This document shows, piece after piece, positions 49,855-61,086 of a stretch of DNA of 64,000 bases (position 1 is the stretch's first letter; each line of letters opens with the position of its first letter). Under the pieces are notes generated by a model, which was not told the origin of the DNA, searched no databases, and worked only from the letters and a program-made list of their open reading frames with translations. The DNA lies in NCBI GenBank assembly GCA_034440615.1, contig JAOTOM010005182.1:1782108-1846107 (forward strand), given 5' to 3'. The position numbers were made by a program, and so were the translations under genes. The stretch is from Ashinkailepas kermadecensis. Taxonomy: Eukaryota > Arthropoda > Thecostraca > Neolepadidae.

Positions 49855-49950
49855 GCAATGGTGTCCCGTCTGTTGCCAGATCTGGGCTGCTATATTGCTG
49901 GGAGGGTTGCCAGATCTGGGCTCCTGTATTGCTGGGAGGAGGGACGAGTG
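49855..49950. repeat. two copies of GTTGCCAGATCTGGGCT with flank
   Basis: A stretch of about 35 bp (ending ATTGCTGGGAGG) occurs twice in tandem at about 49874-49944. Confidence 0.8.
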
Positions 49951-49979
49951 GGTCAGGAAACACATCCGATACCTCCTGC

Positions 49980-50190
49980 CTACTCTAGAGGCCGGAACAC
50001 CGGCTGTCAGCAGATCCAGCATGTCCTTCCTCGCCAGTGGAATGTCATTGGCACACCATGACCTCGACATGATCCGGAACATCTCGGCGCACGCGACATC
50101 ATTGCTCGTGCATTCTCTCTTACTCGTCGGCAGAGGAAACGACCGGTTGCCTTCCCCATTCCACCAATAGAGCTGAATTGGATAATGATC
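49980..50190 (-). pseudogene. possible LINE endonuclease/linker fragment
   Basis: An open frame on the minus strand reads DDHYPIQLYWWNG and then AEMFRIMSRSWCANDIPLAR. DDHYPI resembles the SDH(Y/F)PI box at the end of LINE endonucleases. Its position does not fit the fossil LINE to its left, so it would be a separate fragment. Weak evidence. Confidence 0.3.
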
Positions 50191-50499
50191 GTCTGCTACG
50201 ATAAATATGAACCATCAGCAGAACGACAGAGCAGTTCGTGTCTTGCTGGGAGCTCATCTTAATCCAGGCTTCCAATTCGTGCACGCTGTCTTGAGTATGC
50301 AGCCGTTGCTGCTGACTATATCACAACGTTGTGCCATTGTGACAATGGATCATTGCAACTGCATCATCATCTACAGTACGTGGTGAACAGAATATAAATG
50401 CTAAGAACAAAATGGGAGCTATGAAAGTGCCAGCTGGGTTTCAATTCTGCTGCCCGAAGCATCAACATCGAACCTTGGGTTCTTTTACGACGCATTCTA

Positions 50500-50637
50500 G
50501 GTCGCATAGCGTCGCCAACCTCTCGCGCCGATTAGTCGCGGGTGGACTCGGTGATCCCGCCGGTTTCGGGATGCGAACCCACAATCTTATGATGAAGTGT
50601 CCGACACCCTACCGACTGGCCTACCGCGGCCCCAAAT
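50500..50637 (-). mobile_element. tRNA-derived SINE, copy 3
   Basis: The minus strand starts GGGGCCGCGGTAGGCCAG, has a B-box GGGTTCGCATCCCG and the shared CGCGACTAATCGGCGCGAGAG block, and ends GGCGACGCTATGCGACC. It is the most complete copy of the family in the window. Confidence 0.8.
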
Positions 50638-51880
50638 AAACATCGAAATAATTGGCAGAAGTGTAAACATGATCACGGTAATAAGCCACGATTAGCAGAG
50701 ATATCGTTCTGAGCTGATTTGTATTTCATCATGCAGAACATTGTTCGGAGCATTAACTCTTGCAGTGAGCGATAATTGTCTACCCCTCGCAGTACCGGCA
50801 GAGCATGTTGACCCCCCCCCCCCCTTACCTTTTGTTACAAGCAAGACAGAGAGGTACGGTGACCGGTATGGTGCAGCTCTATCCTTGAACTTTCTCAGAG
50901 TTACTCAAAGCGTTTTTATCGGGCTCTCTTGGTTGGCCTTGCAGGGCAGACCAAGCAGGTCAACGTGGGGGTGCAGTCGGCGACCCGTCTTCGCGGAAGT
51001 TTTCGGAACCCGGCCGTGCAAACAATGCGATTTCGTGTTTCCTTATTGACGATATGCAAACTGAAGTCTTACTGCAACACTGGTGACACGACCTACAAAG
51101 TTGACCTACAACAAAGACGTACAATGTTTAAGCTCCCCGATCTCGCCAAGATCAAATAATTGGAAATATGTGATTAACTGATGAAGATGACAATGCTCAA
51201 AACAGATGGCTCTGAGGCATCTGTGGCATCAAGTAGGAAAGTGTGATGAACAGCATCAAAGCACAACTAAATGTTTCGACTTCTTTGATAGTTAAGTTTT
51301 CATATCGCATTTGTGGATCCAGCCTTATTACCCTTGCTTCGCCATTTTTTAGTTGCTATGTTCCGCATTTCAGCCTCCAGAGCACCTGATCTACATCTGC
51401 CCTCGACGCATTTCAGGTCATGTTCCAGTGACCTGACCAGATACCCGGTAAAAGTTGAAGTACGCTCAGAGGACGCAATTTGCTAACATAACATTATCGT
51501 TTGTTGATGCTTTCTTAGCTACAAAGATATGCACCAACAAATATGCATACAGTATGAAATACAATGTATTTATCCCAATCGGCAGTAAACAGAACCTGAT
51601 GAAGGGCTTCGAGCTGAAGCGCCCACCGCCAGACGCCTTCCCCAATCTGACATTGAATGAACAGCACATAACTGACCTACGACAAACCGTATACCACTAA
51701 AGGTACCCTACGCCGTTACAGACAATACAATAACAGTGTCTACATAGCCTTATCCCACATTGCGCACTCTATCGTGACCTGACCTCAGGCCACTTGACAG
51801 AGGTCAAACAAATTCAACGAGGAAGGTCTTGTAAAGCTTTTGCATGCAAGCCAATGCAAGCAATGCTTTCACATGCAAAC
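50638..51880. other. nothing recognised
   Basis: There is one C-run at 50812-50824. An 81-codon open frame at 51455-51700 has no recognised similarity. No RNA gene was seen. Confidence 0.5.
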
Positions 51881-52098
51881 CGGGCAGCCATCGGGCAGTG
51901 GTGGCCTCGGGCAATCATAAGGCAGTGATTGCCTCGGGCAGCCATCAGGCAGTGGTGGACTCGGGCAGCCATCGGGCAGTGGTGGCCTCGGGCAACCATC
52001 GGGCAGTGGTGGGCTCGGGCAGCCATCGGGCAGTGGTGGCCTCGGGCAGCCATCGGGCAGTGATAGCATCAGGCAGCCATCGGGCAGTGGTGGGCTCG
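51881..52098. repeat. 27-bp minisatellite, 8 copies
   Basis: Units begin CGGGCAGCCATCGGGCAGTG. The period is divisible by three, so frames stay open on both strands without coding meaning. Confidence 0.93.
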
Positions 52099-52336
52099 GC
52101 TATCTACATATCCATCGACGGCTAATCAGAGACTGAAAACTGCATGACCCGTCAAAATATGCACCACTTTGTTCCATTAAGCCAACGAACAACAAACTGC
52201 AAACACAACAGACTCGCTGGGGAGTGGCTGGGGAAAACGCCTCTTCCTCTCGTAAAAAAGTGACTACTGACAGAAGCACAGCACTGGGCCTGATTGACTA
52301 GTCGACAGACATTTTATCATTCAATTATTAATATAT
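52099..52336. other. nothing recognised
   Basis: Spacer between the 27-bp array and the AAT repeat. Confidence 0.5.
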
Positions 52337-52500
<164 letters not shown>

Positions 52501-53320
52501 TACCGACATTTTATTTTACAATGTATTTTAAATGCGCTGTTATTCAAATTGGGAAGTTATAGAAGAAGTCAAGTCAATTTACTATTAAAGTTCGCATTTG
52601 TTTTTAATGCATGGAAATGAGTCATGACTCGTGTGGCCCTCGCTATTCTGACTGTACCACTGGCCCAGGGGCGAAGCTAATGAGACAAAGAGCTTCCGAA
52701 CACCGGGACATTGCGTTCCAGGGGATCTCTCAGGCTCCGGAAACCTCTTAGGCTCTCGGGGGCTTCTCAGGCTCCAGGGGCCCTATCAAATGTCAAGTAT
52801 CTGTCAGGCTTCAAATCGCTCTTTAGAATATCTTACCAGTTTCGAAACCAAAACAGGCCGGGTAAAGTCCCAATAGGTACAAATGCAAACCTAGAACCTA
52901 TTGAAGGCACCTGAGACGCGAAAATTCCTCACAAGTCTAAAAAGAACACATGAAAGGTCAAAGGCTTTAGCATGCCATCTTATCAATTTGGTTTGTGTTT
53001 GGTGGTAGCAGCCAAAAAATAGTGAGGTAAACCCGGACAGTTGTGAAAAATTATGGTGGGGGGGGGGGGGGTAAACCCTGTGAAAATCATGTCTTCATCG
53101 ACCTCTTGACCACACCAACTTTGAAAGCTATTCCCCACCCATGCGTGAATCCCTCCGAGCAGTGTCCCGGAACGTGGCTCTAGGATGGCATCTGCCCAAT
53201 AAAGTGAAAGTGATTACATGTGGGCGTGGCCTCCGCGTGGGAAGGTCAGATGAAGTGGGCGTTGTCAGAGTATGTCAGAGTATGTGTTCAGTTGCGGTGG
53301 TGAGTCTCCTCCGCATGTCT
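52501..53320. other. nothing recognised
   Basis: It contains CAGGCTCC/CTCAGGCT repeats at 52725-52785 and a run of G at 53057-53071. No gene was seen upstream of the tRNA-like sequence. Confidence 0.5.
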
Positions 53321-53393
53321 GGGGCTGTAGCTCAGGTGGTAGAGCGCTCTCTTGGCATGTGAGAGGTGCGGGGATCGATACCCCGCAGCTCCA
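53321..53393 (+). tRNA. tRNA-Ala-like gene, anticodon GGC
   Basis: A 73-nt cloverleaf. The acceptor stem GGGGCTG pairs with CAGCTCC (one G-T pair), the D-arm is GCTCAGGTGGTAGAGC, the anticodon loop TTGGCAT has GGC at 34-36, and the T-arm CGGGG-ATCGATA-CCCCG has a perfect stem. Weak points are a T-T mismatch in the anticodon stem, a T-loop starting with A, and GGC as an anticodon, which eukaryotes normally do not use for alanine. It could be a tRNA pseudogene or SINE founder. Confidence 0.65.
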
Positions 53394-53439
53394 TAAATTT
53401 ATGCGTTTTCTTTGATGAATTGTACGCCCGTGCCTTCTC

Positions 53440-53493
53440 AGCGCCCGCAGAGCGTTCGAAAAGCACGTGGATCGATACCTGACAGCTCCATAG
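53440..53493 (+). pseudogene. degenerate second tRNA-like copy
   Basis: GAGCGTTCGAAAAGCACGTG and then GATCGATACC and CAGCTCCATA parallel the 3' two-thirds of the upstream tRNA-Ala-like gene about 100 bp away. The T-stem is broken. Confidence 0.55.
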
Positions 53494-53701
53494 TTTGCCG
53501 GGTTCCACAGACTAACCGCCCACGCCGTGGTCCCCCGGCGTCGGTATCCACCACCAAGAGTAAGCGAGAACGTTCTTGCTCTCGGTGATGCCAATAACGT
53601 ATTCAATTGAATCGGCCACACACACTGGTGCTCAAGGTCTTCCTTGGTGGTCCTCGCATCTACATGTCTTTAATGGACAGTCTCGCTGACAACTCTACGT
53701 T

Positions 53702-53794
53702 CCGCAATGGTTTCTCTTCGTGTTGCGCAATGGTTTCTCTTCGTGTTGCGCAATGGTTTCTCTTCGTGTTCCGCAATGGTTTCTCTTCGTGTTG
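53702..53794. repeat. 23-bp tandem repeat, 4 copies
   Basis: Units of GCAATGGTTTCTCTTCGTG with TTGC or TTCC spacers. Confidence 0.92.
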
Positions 53795-54029
53795 CGTTGC
53801 GCACCGTTGCGTGAGTGACAAAACGCCTGTCATAAGACTAACGACCCTGACTCACATTGACCCTGACCCTGACTCACACAGACTAACGTACGGTATGTTC
53901 GTGGTCCGGTGTGTCACCATTAGTGTTCAAACCTTTTCCATAGTTTTTCTACAACACTTTACTACAACTTTACTTTACTACACTTTGCAACACTTTACTA
54001 CAACACTACAGCAACTATCGGGCCAAACT

Positions 54030-54215
54030 ACCGTATAGGGTGTAGTGGTTATTCCGAAGGGCTGCAGGTTCGAGACTCGTGGACCACGCGAACATAGGTC
54101 TCCTTCGTGTCTATCCGACGTGAGGACGTGACAAGACTTCACGCGAAAGCCAGCGAAAGACAGCTGAGCCCTTTGCGCTACCTGTGAAAACACAGGTCTA
54201 ACCCCTCCCCTGAGG
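54030..54215 (+). mobile_element. possible second tRNA-derived SINE type
   Basis: GGTGTAGTGGTTATTCCG resembles an A-box region and GCAGGTTCGAGACTCG a B-box. A roughly 120-bp body follows that is unlike the other SINEs in the window. Single copy here, so uncertain. Confidence 0.45.
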
Positions 54216-54698
54216 AGCTGATTTTTACGTTAGCTTCCTCATAGAAACGGACGTATGAGTGTTCATACAACCGGCCGCCTGCTGTTTTTGCCGCTGTTTT
54301 TTTGTGTTTCATCAGTACACTTATTGGATACCTACAGCTGCTAAGGTTTCGTGAAAATGGCGGAAGTGAGATGCGTGCTACGTCTAATTTAGGTCTATAT
54401 CAGGTCGGCAGTGGACTAGGTCAGAGTACATCAGATTTACATCGTATTTATCCTGCTCTACATTACCCCTATTACAGGCTTACACAGTCTTTACTATCAG
54501 GTCCGCTTCACGTCTGCTGTAGGTGTATACCCGCCTACATGAGGTCTGCATCATGTCTGCTGTAGCTGTACACCCAGTTTGCATCAGGTTTCCATCACGC
54601 CTGCTACACGTGTGCATCAGTTCCCCGTTCAGTTCACAAGTTCAAAGAAGGTCCGTGTGAAGAGTGTCGCAATATTCCACCCAAGAAAGCGAGCCGCA
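54216..54698. other. nothing recognised
   Basis: Degenerate ATCAGGT- and TACATCAG-type repeats at 54395-54610. No gene was seen. Confidence 0.5.
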
Positions 54699-55253
54699 GC
54701 TCAGTGGCCATCAGTGACCAGCTCAGTCACCATCAGTGACCAGCTCACCAGCTCAGTCACCATCAGTGACCAGCTCACCAGCTCAGTCACCATCAGTGAC
54801 CAGCTCACCAGCTCAGTCGCCATCAGTGACCAGCTCACCAGCTCAGTCACCATCAGTGACCAGCTCACCAGCTCAGTCGCCATCAGTGACCAGCTCACCA
54901 GCTCAGTCACCATCAGTGACCAGCTCACCAGCTCATAAAGTCAGTGCCATCAGTGACCAGCTCACCAGCTCAGTCACCATCAGTGACCAGCTCACCAGAT
55001 CAGTCGCCATCAGTGACCAGCTCACCAGCTCAGTCGCCATCAGTGACCAGCTCACCAGCTCAGTCACCATCAGTGACCAGCTCACCAGCTCAGTCGCCAT
55101 CAGTGACCAGCTCACCAGCTCAGTCGCCATCAGTGACCAGCTCACCAGCTCAGTCACCATCAGTGACCAGCTCACCAGCTCAGTCACCATCAGTGACCAG
55201 CTCACCAGCTCAGTCGCCATCAGTGACCAGCTCACCAGCTCAGTCACCATCAG
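54699..55253. repeat. 30-bp minisatellite, about 18 copies (left part)
   Basis: Units contain CAGCTCACCAGCTCAGTCAC and CATCAGTGAC, with a C/G variant (GTCACC or GTCGCC). The array is interrupted at its right end by a CR1 element and resumes at 59791 in the exact phase of the unit. Confidence 0.96.
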
Positions 55254-55731
55254 TTTGCCGCCAGGTGTCAAGGTGGAAACAAGTCGTTGTGGAGCTCCTA
55301 CGTACCAGATAAGTCGTTGCAGAACAGGGCAGTATTAAACTGCATATAGTTATTTAGCAATTACTTCTGTGCATATATTGGCATAGTTTTTATCTAATAA
55401 ACATTTTTTAACAAGTAGATTAGACTATTTTAACCTAGCGAGGCTGCCCAGCGCCATTTTGTCGTTGTGTTACCGTCTGTCTTTGTCTAGTGTGTCAGTG
55501 TTTTCAGCTATTTATTACATTTTTGGCAGCTGTTTAGCGAGTGCTTTCTTCTTTCTTTAAAAACCTCCATCAATTTTCAGCACAACGATTACCTTGTAAG
55601 TGCTGCATAGTTAGGAACTAGCATGCACCTAAGCTTTGTCAGTTATTTTTATCTCCTCTGTTATTTTGTTATATCATTTTGCAGCAAGTTACTTTTCAAT
55701 CTAAATCTAGAAATAAGCTGCAGCCTTTAGG

Positions 55732-56676
55732 ATGGTTTCAACCAGGATGCAGGCACTAGAGAAGGAGGTTAGGGCCCTTAAGGCAGAACTTTCCAAGCTC
55801 AGGGCTGCCCTGGTTGCAAAGGGTACACAAGAAAAGGAATCATGTATGGGTCAGTCTGTAGCTGGGGCATCCTATGCCCCGGTGGTCGTAGGCCACCAGG
55901 CAACTGAGACTTCTCCTGCTGTGGAGGTGGCAGGGATATCTGTAGAGAGAAGTACTCCTAGTGAACAGAAGATTTATAGTTGTAGCTCACAGGGGCAGTG
56001 GTTTAATGTCAGGGGGTGGAGGATTTGGAGGTGCGAGCCTAAGAAAGGGGGCAGTGAATGGCAGGTGGCAGGTGGTAGGAGTGGGAGTAAACCTAGCCAA
56101 GCAGCTCAACAGGCAGGCATAGCAACTTCAAATAGGTTTCAAGCTTTGCAGGACTGCCCCCAGGATAATAGCAAGGAGACTGTGCTGGTGGTAGGGGACT
56201 CTCGTGTGCGGCATTTAGATAGAGTTTTCTGTAAAGGTAGGAGAGGCAGGAGATGCATCACCAGGCCTGGTGCCAAGGTTAGAGACCTGATCCCAGTGGT
56301 GGCACAGGCCACCAGTGAGGACCAGTTTAGTACAGTTATAGTGCAGGTAGGAGTGAACAACGTAGGTCCTGCTAGGAGTGAGGAGCTGCTGCAGGACTAC
56401 AGGGCCCTTCTGGCCACCCTGAAGCAGAGTAAAAGCAGAGTTATTGTGACGGCTATTCTGCCCAGGGCTGAAGTCTCCCCTGAGTGGAGCTCTAGGGCAC
56501 TGGCAGCCAATGACAGGGTGGGTAGGCTCTGCAATGAGTTAGGTTTGACCTTTGTTGACAAGTGGTGCAGGTTGTATGGTTCATGGGACCTCTATCAAAG
56601 GGATGGCCTGCACTTCTCCGAGAAGGGGGTGCAAGTGTTAAGTAAAGTGTATGAACATGTCCTTCAGGGAAACTAG
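55732..56676 (+). CDS. CR1 ORF1: coiled-coil plus SGNH-esterase-like protein
   Basis: An intact 314-codon ORF. Residues 5-35 form a short leucine-heptad coiled coil (LEKEVRALKAELSKLRAAL), probably for trimerisation or oligomerisation. A linker with a W-rich stretch follows. From about residue 145 an SGNH-hydrolase fold is visible: VVGDSRVRHLD (block I serine), VQVGVNNVG (block III asparagine) and DGLHFSEKG (block V, DxxH). CR1-group ORF1 proteins commonly carry such an esterase domain and act as RNA-binding chaperones of the element. ORF2 follows after about 200 bp. No breaks were seen. Confidence 0.92.
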   Translation: MVSTRMQALEKEVRALKAELSKLRAALVAKGTQEKESCMGQSVAGASYAPVVVGHQATETSPAVEVAGISVERSTPSEQKIYSCSSQGQWFNVRGWRIWRCEPKKGGSEWQVAGGRSGSKPSQAAQQAGIATSNRFQALQDCPQDNSKETVLVVGDSRVRHLDRVFCKGRRGRRCITRPGAKVRDLIPVVAQATSEDQFSTVIVQVGVNNVGPARSEELLQDYRALLATLKQSKSRVIVTAILPRAEVSPEWSSRALAANDRVGRLCNELGLTFVDKWCRLYGSWDLYQRDGLHFSEKGVQVLSKVYEHVLQGN

Positions 56677-56872
56677 ATAATGGGGTGGGGAGGGAAGAAG
56701 TGGCATTACCATCTCATGAATATGCCAATAGTGACAGCATAGGCAATAGAACTTCACAGTCAGCAAATAGGGATGGCAGTAGATCAAGGGGGCAGAGTGG
56801 TAGCTCATCCAGAGATGATAGAGCTACTCAGCATGAAAAACCAAAGATGGTTATGGAACGTTTCTTAAGTTT

Positions 56873-59687
56873 ATGATGCTTAATGCTCAGAGTATTCGAT
56901 CAAAATTTGACGAGTTCAAGTGTTATGTTGCTGATGATGAACCAGATTTTGTTTGCATTACTGAGGCATGGGTCAGTGAGGGGTATTTTGGGGATAACTT
57001 GCAGGACTATGAGATCCAGGGATACAATATGTTTTCATGCAATAGGGGTCCAGCATTGAAAGGGGGTGGTGTAATGCTCTATGTGAATAGCTTATTCAGT
57101 TCTCAAAAAGTAGCAGATCGGGCAAAAAATGTGTCTGTAGAGTCCATTTGGCTTGATGTTTCTGTGGGAAAAGGCAACAGCAATAAACTGAGAATAGGAG
57201 CTTTGTACCGATCAGGAGCCTTGCCACATTCTCAGCAACTGGAGATTGATAAGGTGATTTGTGAGGAAATCAGTAGAAACTTTCAGAGGAAATGCCTTAT
57301 TATCGGTGACTTTAATCTAAAAGGATATGAACATGTTGGTGTTGGCTCCCCAGCATGTAAACTGTTTAGGAAATGCCTTGAAGAGGACCTGTTCTTACAC
57401 CAGTTTGTAACAGAACCAACTAGGCAGGGCTCATTCTTGGACCTTGTCTTCTCGGATTTAAGTGATTTAGTTCAAGACTTGACTGTAGGAGAAACTCTGG
57501 GAAGACGTGACCATAACATAGTGAGATTCAAGGCACATGTAGCAGGGACAATCAAGGATAATTTGGCAAAGGTTCCACATTTTAACAGGGCAGACTTTGA
57601 CTGCATGAGAGCGGCTTTAGGTGCCATGAAATGGGAAGAAGAATTCTCCGATTTAAATGCCTGTGAAAGGTGGGTAAAGTTCGAATCTTACTTGAAGGAA
57701 ATTCAGATTAGACATGTCCCCCAAAAGCAAAGGCGCAAAAGAAGAGTAGGAAAGCCAGCATGGCTTACACCAGATTTGACAAAAGCAATTAAGGCTAAGA
57801 AAGATGCATTTAGAGTATTTAAGGAAGCTTCAAATATAGTAAATCTAAGGTTGTATCAAAAAGCTAGAGACGCTGTGAAGCAGAAAACCAGAGCAGCAAA
57901 GCGAGCAAAAGAATTGGATTTGGCTAGGAACTGTAATGGGGACAGTAAAAAGTTCTTTAGTTTCTACAAGCTAAGTAAAGTTTCAAGCACTATTGGTCCA
58001 TTGGAAGTAAATGGGATTATATTGAGTGAGGATGGTGAGATGGTTGAGGAATTGAACAAGCAGTTTAAATCCGTGTTTACATTGGAGGATGTGACTAATC
58101 TGCCAACTGTGAACCACAGCTCAGCGACAGGTGATCAGTTACATGATGTTGATTTCATTGACAGTGATGTTTGTTTTGAATTATGTCAGGAAAATAAAGC
58201 CAAACAAGGCAGCAGGACCTGATGGAATTTATGGTAGGGTATTGCGGGAAGCTGAAAAAGAATTGGCAATTCCACTCAGTATAATATTTTGTAGATCAGT
58301 TTCACAAAATGAAATTCCAACCGATTGGAAAAGGGCAAATGTAGTTCCTATTTTCAAGAAAGGAGAAAGAGGGAAAGTTGAAAACTATAGGTCAGTAAGC
58401 CTCACATCACTAGTCTGCAAGGTACTTGAATCAATTATCAAGGATAAAATAGTTAGTTTTCTGGAAGGAAGCAGAGTGATTCAAGATACCCAACATGGGT
58501 TTAGAAAAGGGCGATCGTGTCTCACAAATATCTTGGACTTTTTTAATTTTGCTACAGAACAATTTGATAAGGGAAATCAGGTTGATGTAGCATATCTTGA
58601 CTTTAGCAAGGCCTTTGACAAGGTACCTCATAAACGGTTAATGATGCAGCTTCAGGCCCATGGTATTGTGGGTAACATCCTAAAATGGATAGGGTTGTGG
58701 CTTTCAGATAGACAGCAGAGAGTGATGCTAAATGGTACAAAATCATCATGGCAAAATGTTCTTAGTGGAGTCACCCAGGGGTCAGTACTGGGACCACTAT
58801 TGTTCATTATGTTTGTAAATAACATTGAAAGTGGCCTAAGCAGTAAGGTTTTGAAATTTGCAGATGATTTGAAGGTCTTTAGGGCAATAACAGGGCACAA
58901 TGAGCAGGTCTTGCTGCAGAAAGACTTAGACGAGCTTGTGAAGTGGTCCGAAAAATGGCAAATGAAATTTAATTTTGATAAGTGCAAAATCATGCATGTA
59001 GGTAGGCAGCATATCAAGGCTCCATACTTGATGGGTGGACAAGTACTATCTGTGACTCAGCAGGAGAAGGACTTAGGTGTTATTTTGAACACAAAATTGG
59101 GGTCATCAGAACAGACCAAAGAAGCCAGGAAGAAGGCACTAAGAATGCTTGGGGCAATAAATAGGAATGTATCATACAAAAGTGAGGAAGTCATCAGGAA
59201 GCTTTATTGTGCATATGTCAGGCCACATCTGGAATATTGTGTCCAAGCTTGGTCCCCTAGTTATGAAAAAGATTGTTGGCTTTTAGAGAGAGTACAAAAG
59301 AGGGCAACAAAAATGGTGAATGGTATGGGCAACCTGGCATATGAGGAAAGGTTGAAGAAATTGGATATGTTTTCACTTAGATATAGAAGGCTGAGAGGAG
59401 ATCTCATCGAGGTCTTTAAATTTGTGCATGGTCAGGAACAGGGTTATCTCAGGGAACTGTTTGAATTTGACAGAAATGATGCAATTAGAGGTCATCAATT
59501 CAAAATTAAAGTTAATCACAGCAGGACAAGGTTAAGACAGTCCTTCTTCACCAACAGGGTAGTAGAACACTGGAACCAGCTGCCAGAAACCATTGTCAGT
59601 AGCAACACACTGAACATCTTTAAGAACAGCATAGACAATCATTATAAGAATAGGGGGCTTGTTTTCCTGTATTCCAGGGAGAGTTGA
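56873..59687 (+). pseudogene. CR1 ORF2: AP-endonuclease and reverse transcriptase, one frameshift
   Basis: The first frame (to 58222) has MLNAQSIRSKFDEF, FVCITEAWV, GGGVMLYV, LIIGDFNLKG and RRDHNIVRF, the APE-type endonuclease, followed by the linker. The second frame (from about 58131) has [45 protein letters not shown], the catalytic [15 protein letters not shown] and the C-terminal [19 protein letters not shown] block. The usual PQG box is TQG here, whereas the truncated copy at 17.2 kb keeps PQG. The two frames join near 58200 by a single-base change of register. Confidence 0.93.
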
Positions 59688-59790
59688 TCAACACATTTGG
59701 TGGACAACTGGTTCAGTGTACAGAGTGCAACCAAGAAGGGCCCTTGTGGCTCATAGTTGCACTGATCTTTTATGTCTTTATGTCTTTATG

Positions 59791-60430
59791 TGACCAGCTC
59801 ACCAGCTCAGTCTCCATCAGTGACCAGCTCAGTGACCGTCGGTGTCACGATAAGAGCTGATAAGAGCTGCTCTGTTCCACAGAGCAGTTAACTTCAGTAG
59901 AAGTTAACAGACGATTCGGCACCGGGATCAGCAGCCCAGCTCACATTCAGCGGACATTCGGCGCGTGTTCAGCGCATGCTCGGCAGCGTATTCAGGAGGC
60001 TCAGCAGCCGCATGTGCGCTAGGCTGCTGAATCGGCTGCCGAATCGTCTGCTAGCTTCTACTACATTCTGCTGTAAACCGGTGGCGGGGCCGCCTGTCGG
60101 CCGGCGGCGAGCTGACAGACCGCTGTCAGACTTGACGGGGTCTGTTTTGACGGCTGCTCAGTGAAACAGACGTTCGGCTCACCCGCCGCTGCTTGATGTG
60201 CCATAACACAGTAGGCGTAGCGATGGCGACAGTCGACAGCCGACTGTCGAATGTCGACTGTCGACTGTCGGTCCCTACTGTCAATATGATGAATGAAGTG
60301 TACACCCACACGCCCCGGCCTTTGAAGTCGTCGAACGTGTTTCTGGACATCCGGACCACCGGCAAATTCTTGCCGATCGACCTCTGTGATGCTCTCCTGG
60401 TGAAGCTAAATTGATCATACAAGTGTTGAG
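59791..60430. repeat. remainder of the 30-bp array and flank
   Basis: Two array units continue from 59791 to about 59840. After that comes GC-richer DNA with GTCGACTGTCG repeats at 60230-60270. The minus-strand stretch 60281-60418 is open with a splice-like start but matches nothing I recognise. Confidence 0.6.
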
Positions 60431-60610
60431 AGGTGCAGCCAGGGGGCGAGACCCTCCCTGCAAATAATAACACTAAATCAAGCAAGCACTTCACGCAAGA
60501 AACCACACAAACGAGAATTTTTGGCGCTCTTCGCGTGCCGAAGGCTGTCTCCATAACGTACGATTTTTGGGAGTCGGACCCCTCTTAAGAAAATCCTGGT
60601 TGCGCCACTA
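60431..60610 (+). mobile_element. MITE-like repeat, copy 3
   Basis: It starts GGTGCAGCCAGGGGGC, has the TTTTGGCGCTCTTCGCGTGC core and ends AAATCCTGGTTGCGCCACTA. It shares core and ends with 19367-19545 and 27997-28194. Confidence 0.75.
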
Positions 60611-61086
60611 CAAGTGCTACCTTTCATATTAGGTACTAACTATAGTATGGATGTTCTTAAGCGGGGATAATTTCGACTTAAACTGCTGTTATTTTACGAA
60701 TACCTCGACTGTAAGATGCTGGCAATACCAGTTTCCATCGAAAATGTGTGTCGTTTTCTCACAAGCTTGTGGTTTTTAGACCGTGGAGTGCAGACATAAT
60801 ATTCCACACTATGAATATCAATCAATTGTGGTAACAATTCGGCGGAACTACTTGCAATATTCTTGGTGCGAGAGTAGACTTCGGAAACTTCAAATATCAA
60901 GACAACATTTCCATAGTTGCAGACAAACACGATCTTCCCAAGCCGAGTACGAATGCGAATGACACGAACGAATCTGCATCGTCCACATCATTTCGTTTCA
61001 TGTTATTTCCATGTATATGTGTGTATGAAGCCGGCCTCCTATTGACATCGTATCCTTTGATCCTGATTCTACTCATGACTGTAGAG
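60611..61086. other. nothing recognised
   Basis: No gene or repeat was recognised. Confidence 0.5.

Larger units (their letters stand above)
55254..59790 (+). mobile_element. nearly full-length CR1-type LINE inserted in the 30-bp array
   Basis: The array reads ...CACCATCAG at 55253 and continues TGACCAGCTC at 59791, so the element is delimited to about 4.54 kb. It has a 5' UTR (about 480 bp), ORF1 with an SGNH-esterase-like domain (55732-56676), ORF2 with APE and RT (56873-59687), a roughly 100-bp 3' UTR and a tail of three TTTATG(TC) units, as in CR1. One frame change interrupts ORF2 near 58200. The TIR-less structure, short 3' repeat tail and absent or minimal target duplication fit CR1. 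Confidence 0.95.

Noticed and set aside
54699..55312. Ser/Pro/Gln-rich proteins from SSPAQSPSVT-type repeats
   Set aside because: The 30-bp minisatellite has a period divisible by three and stays open in several frames on both strands.
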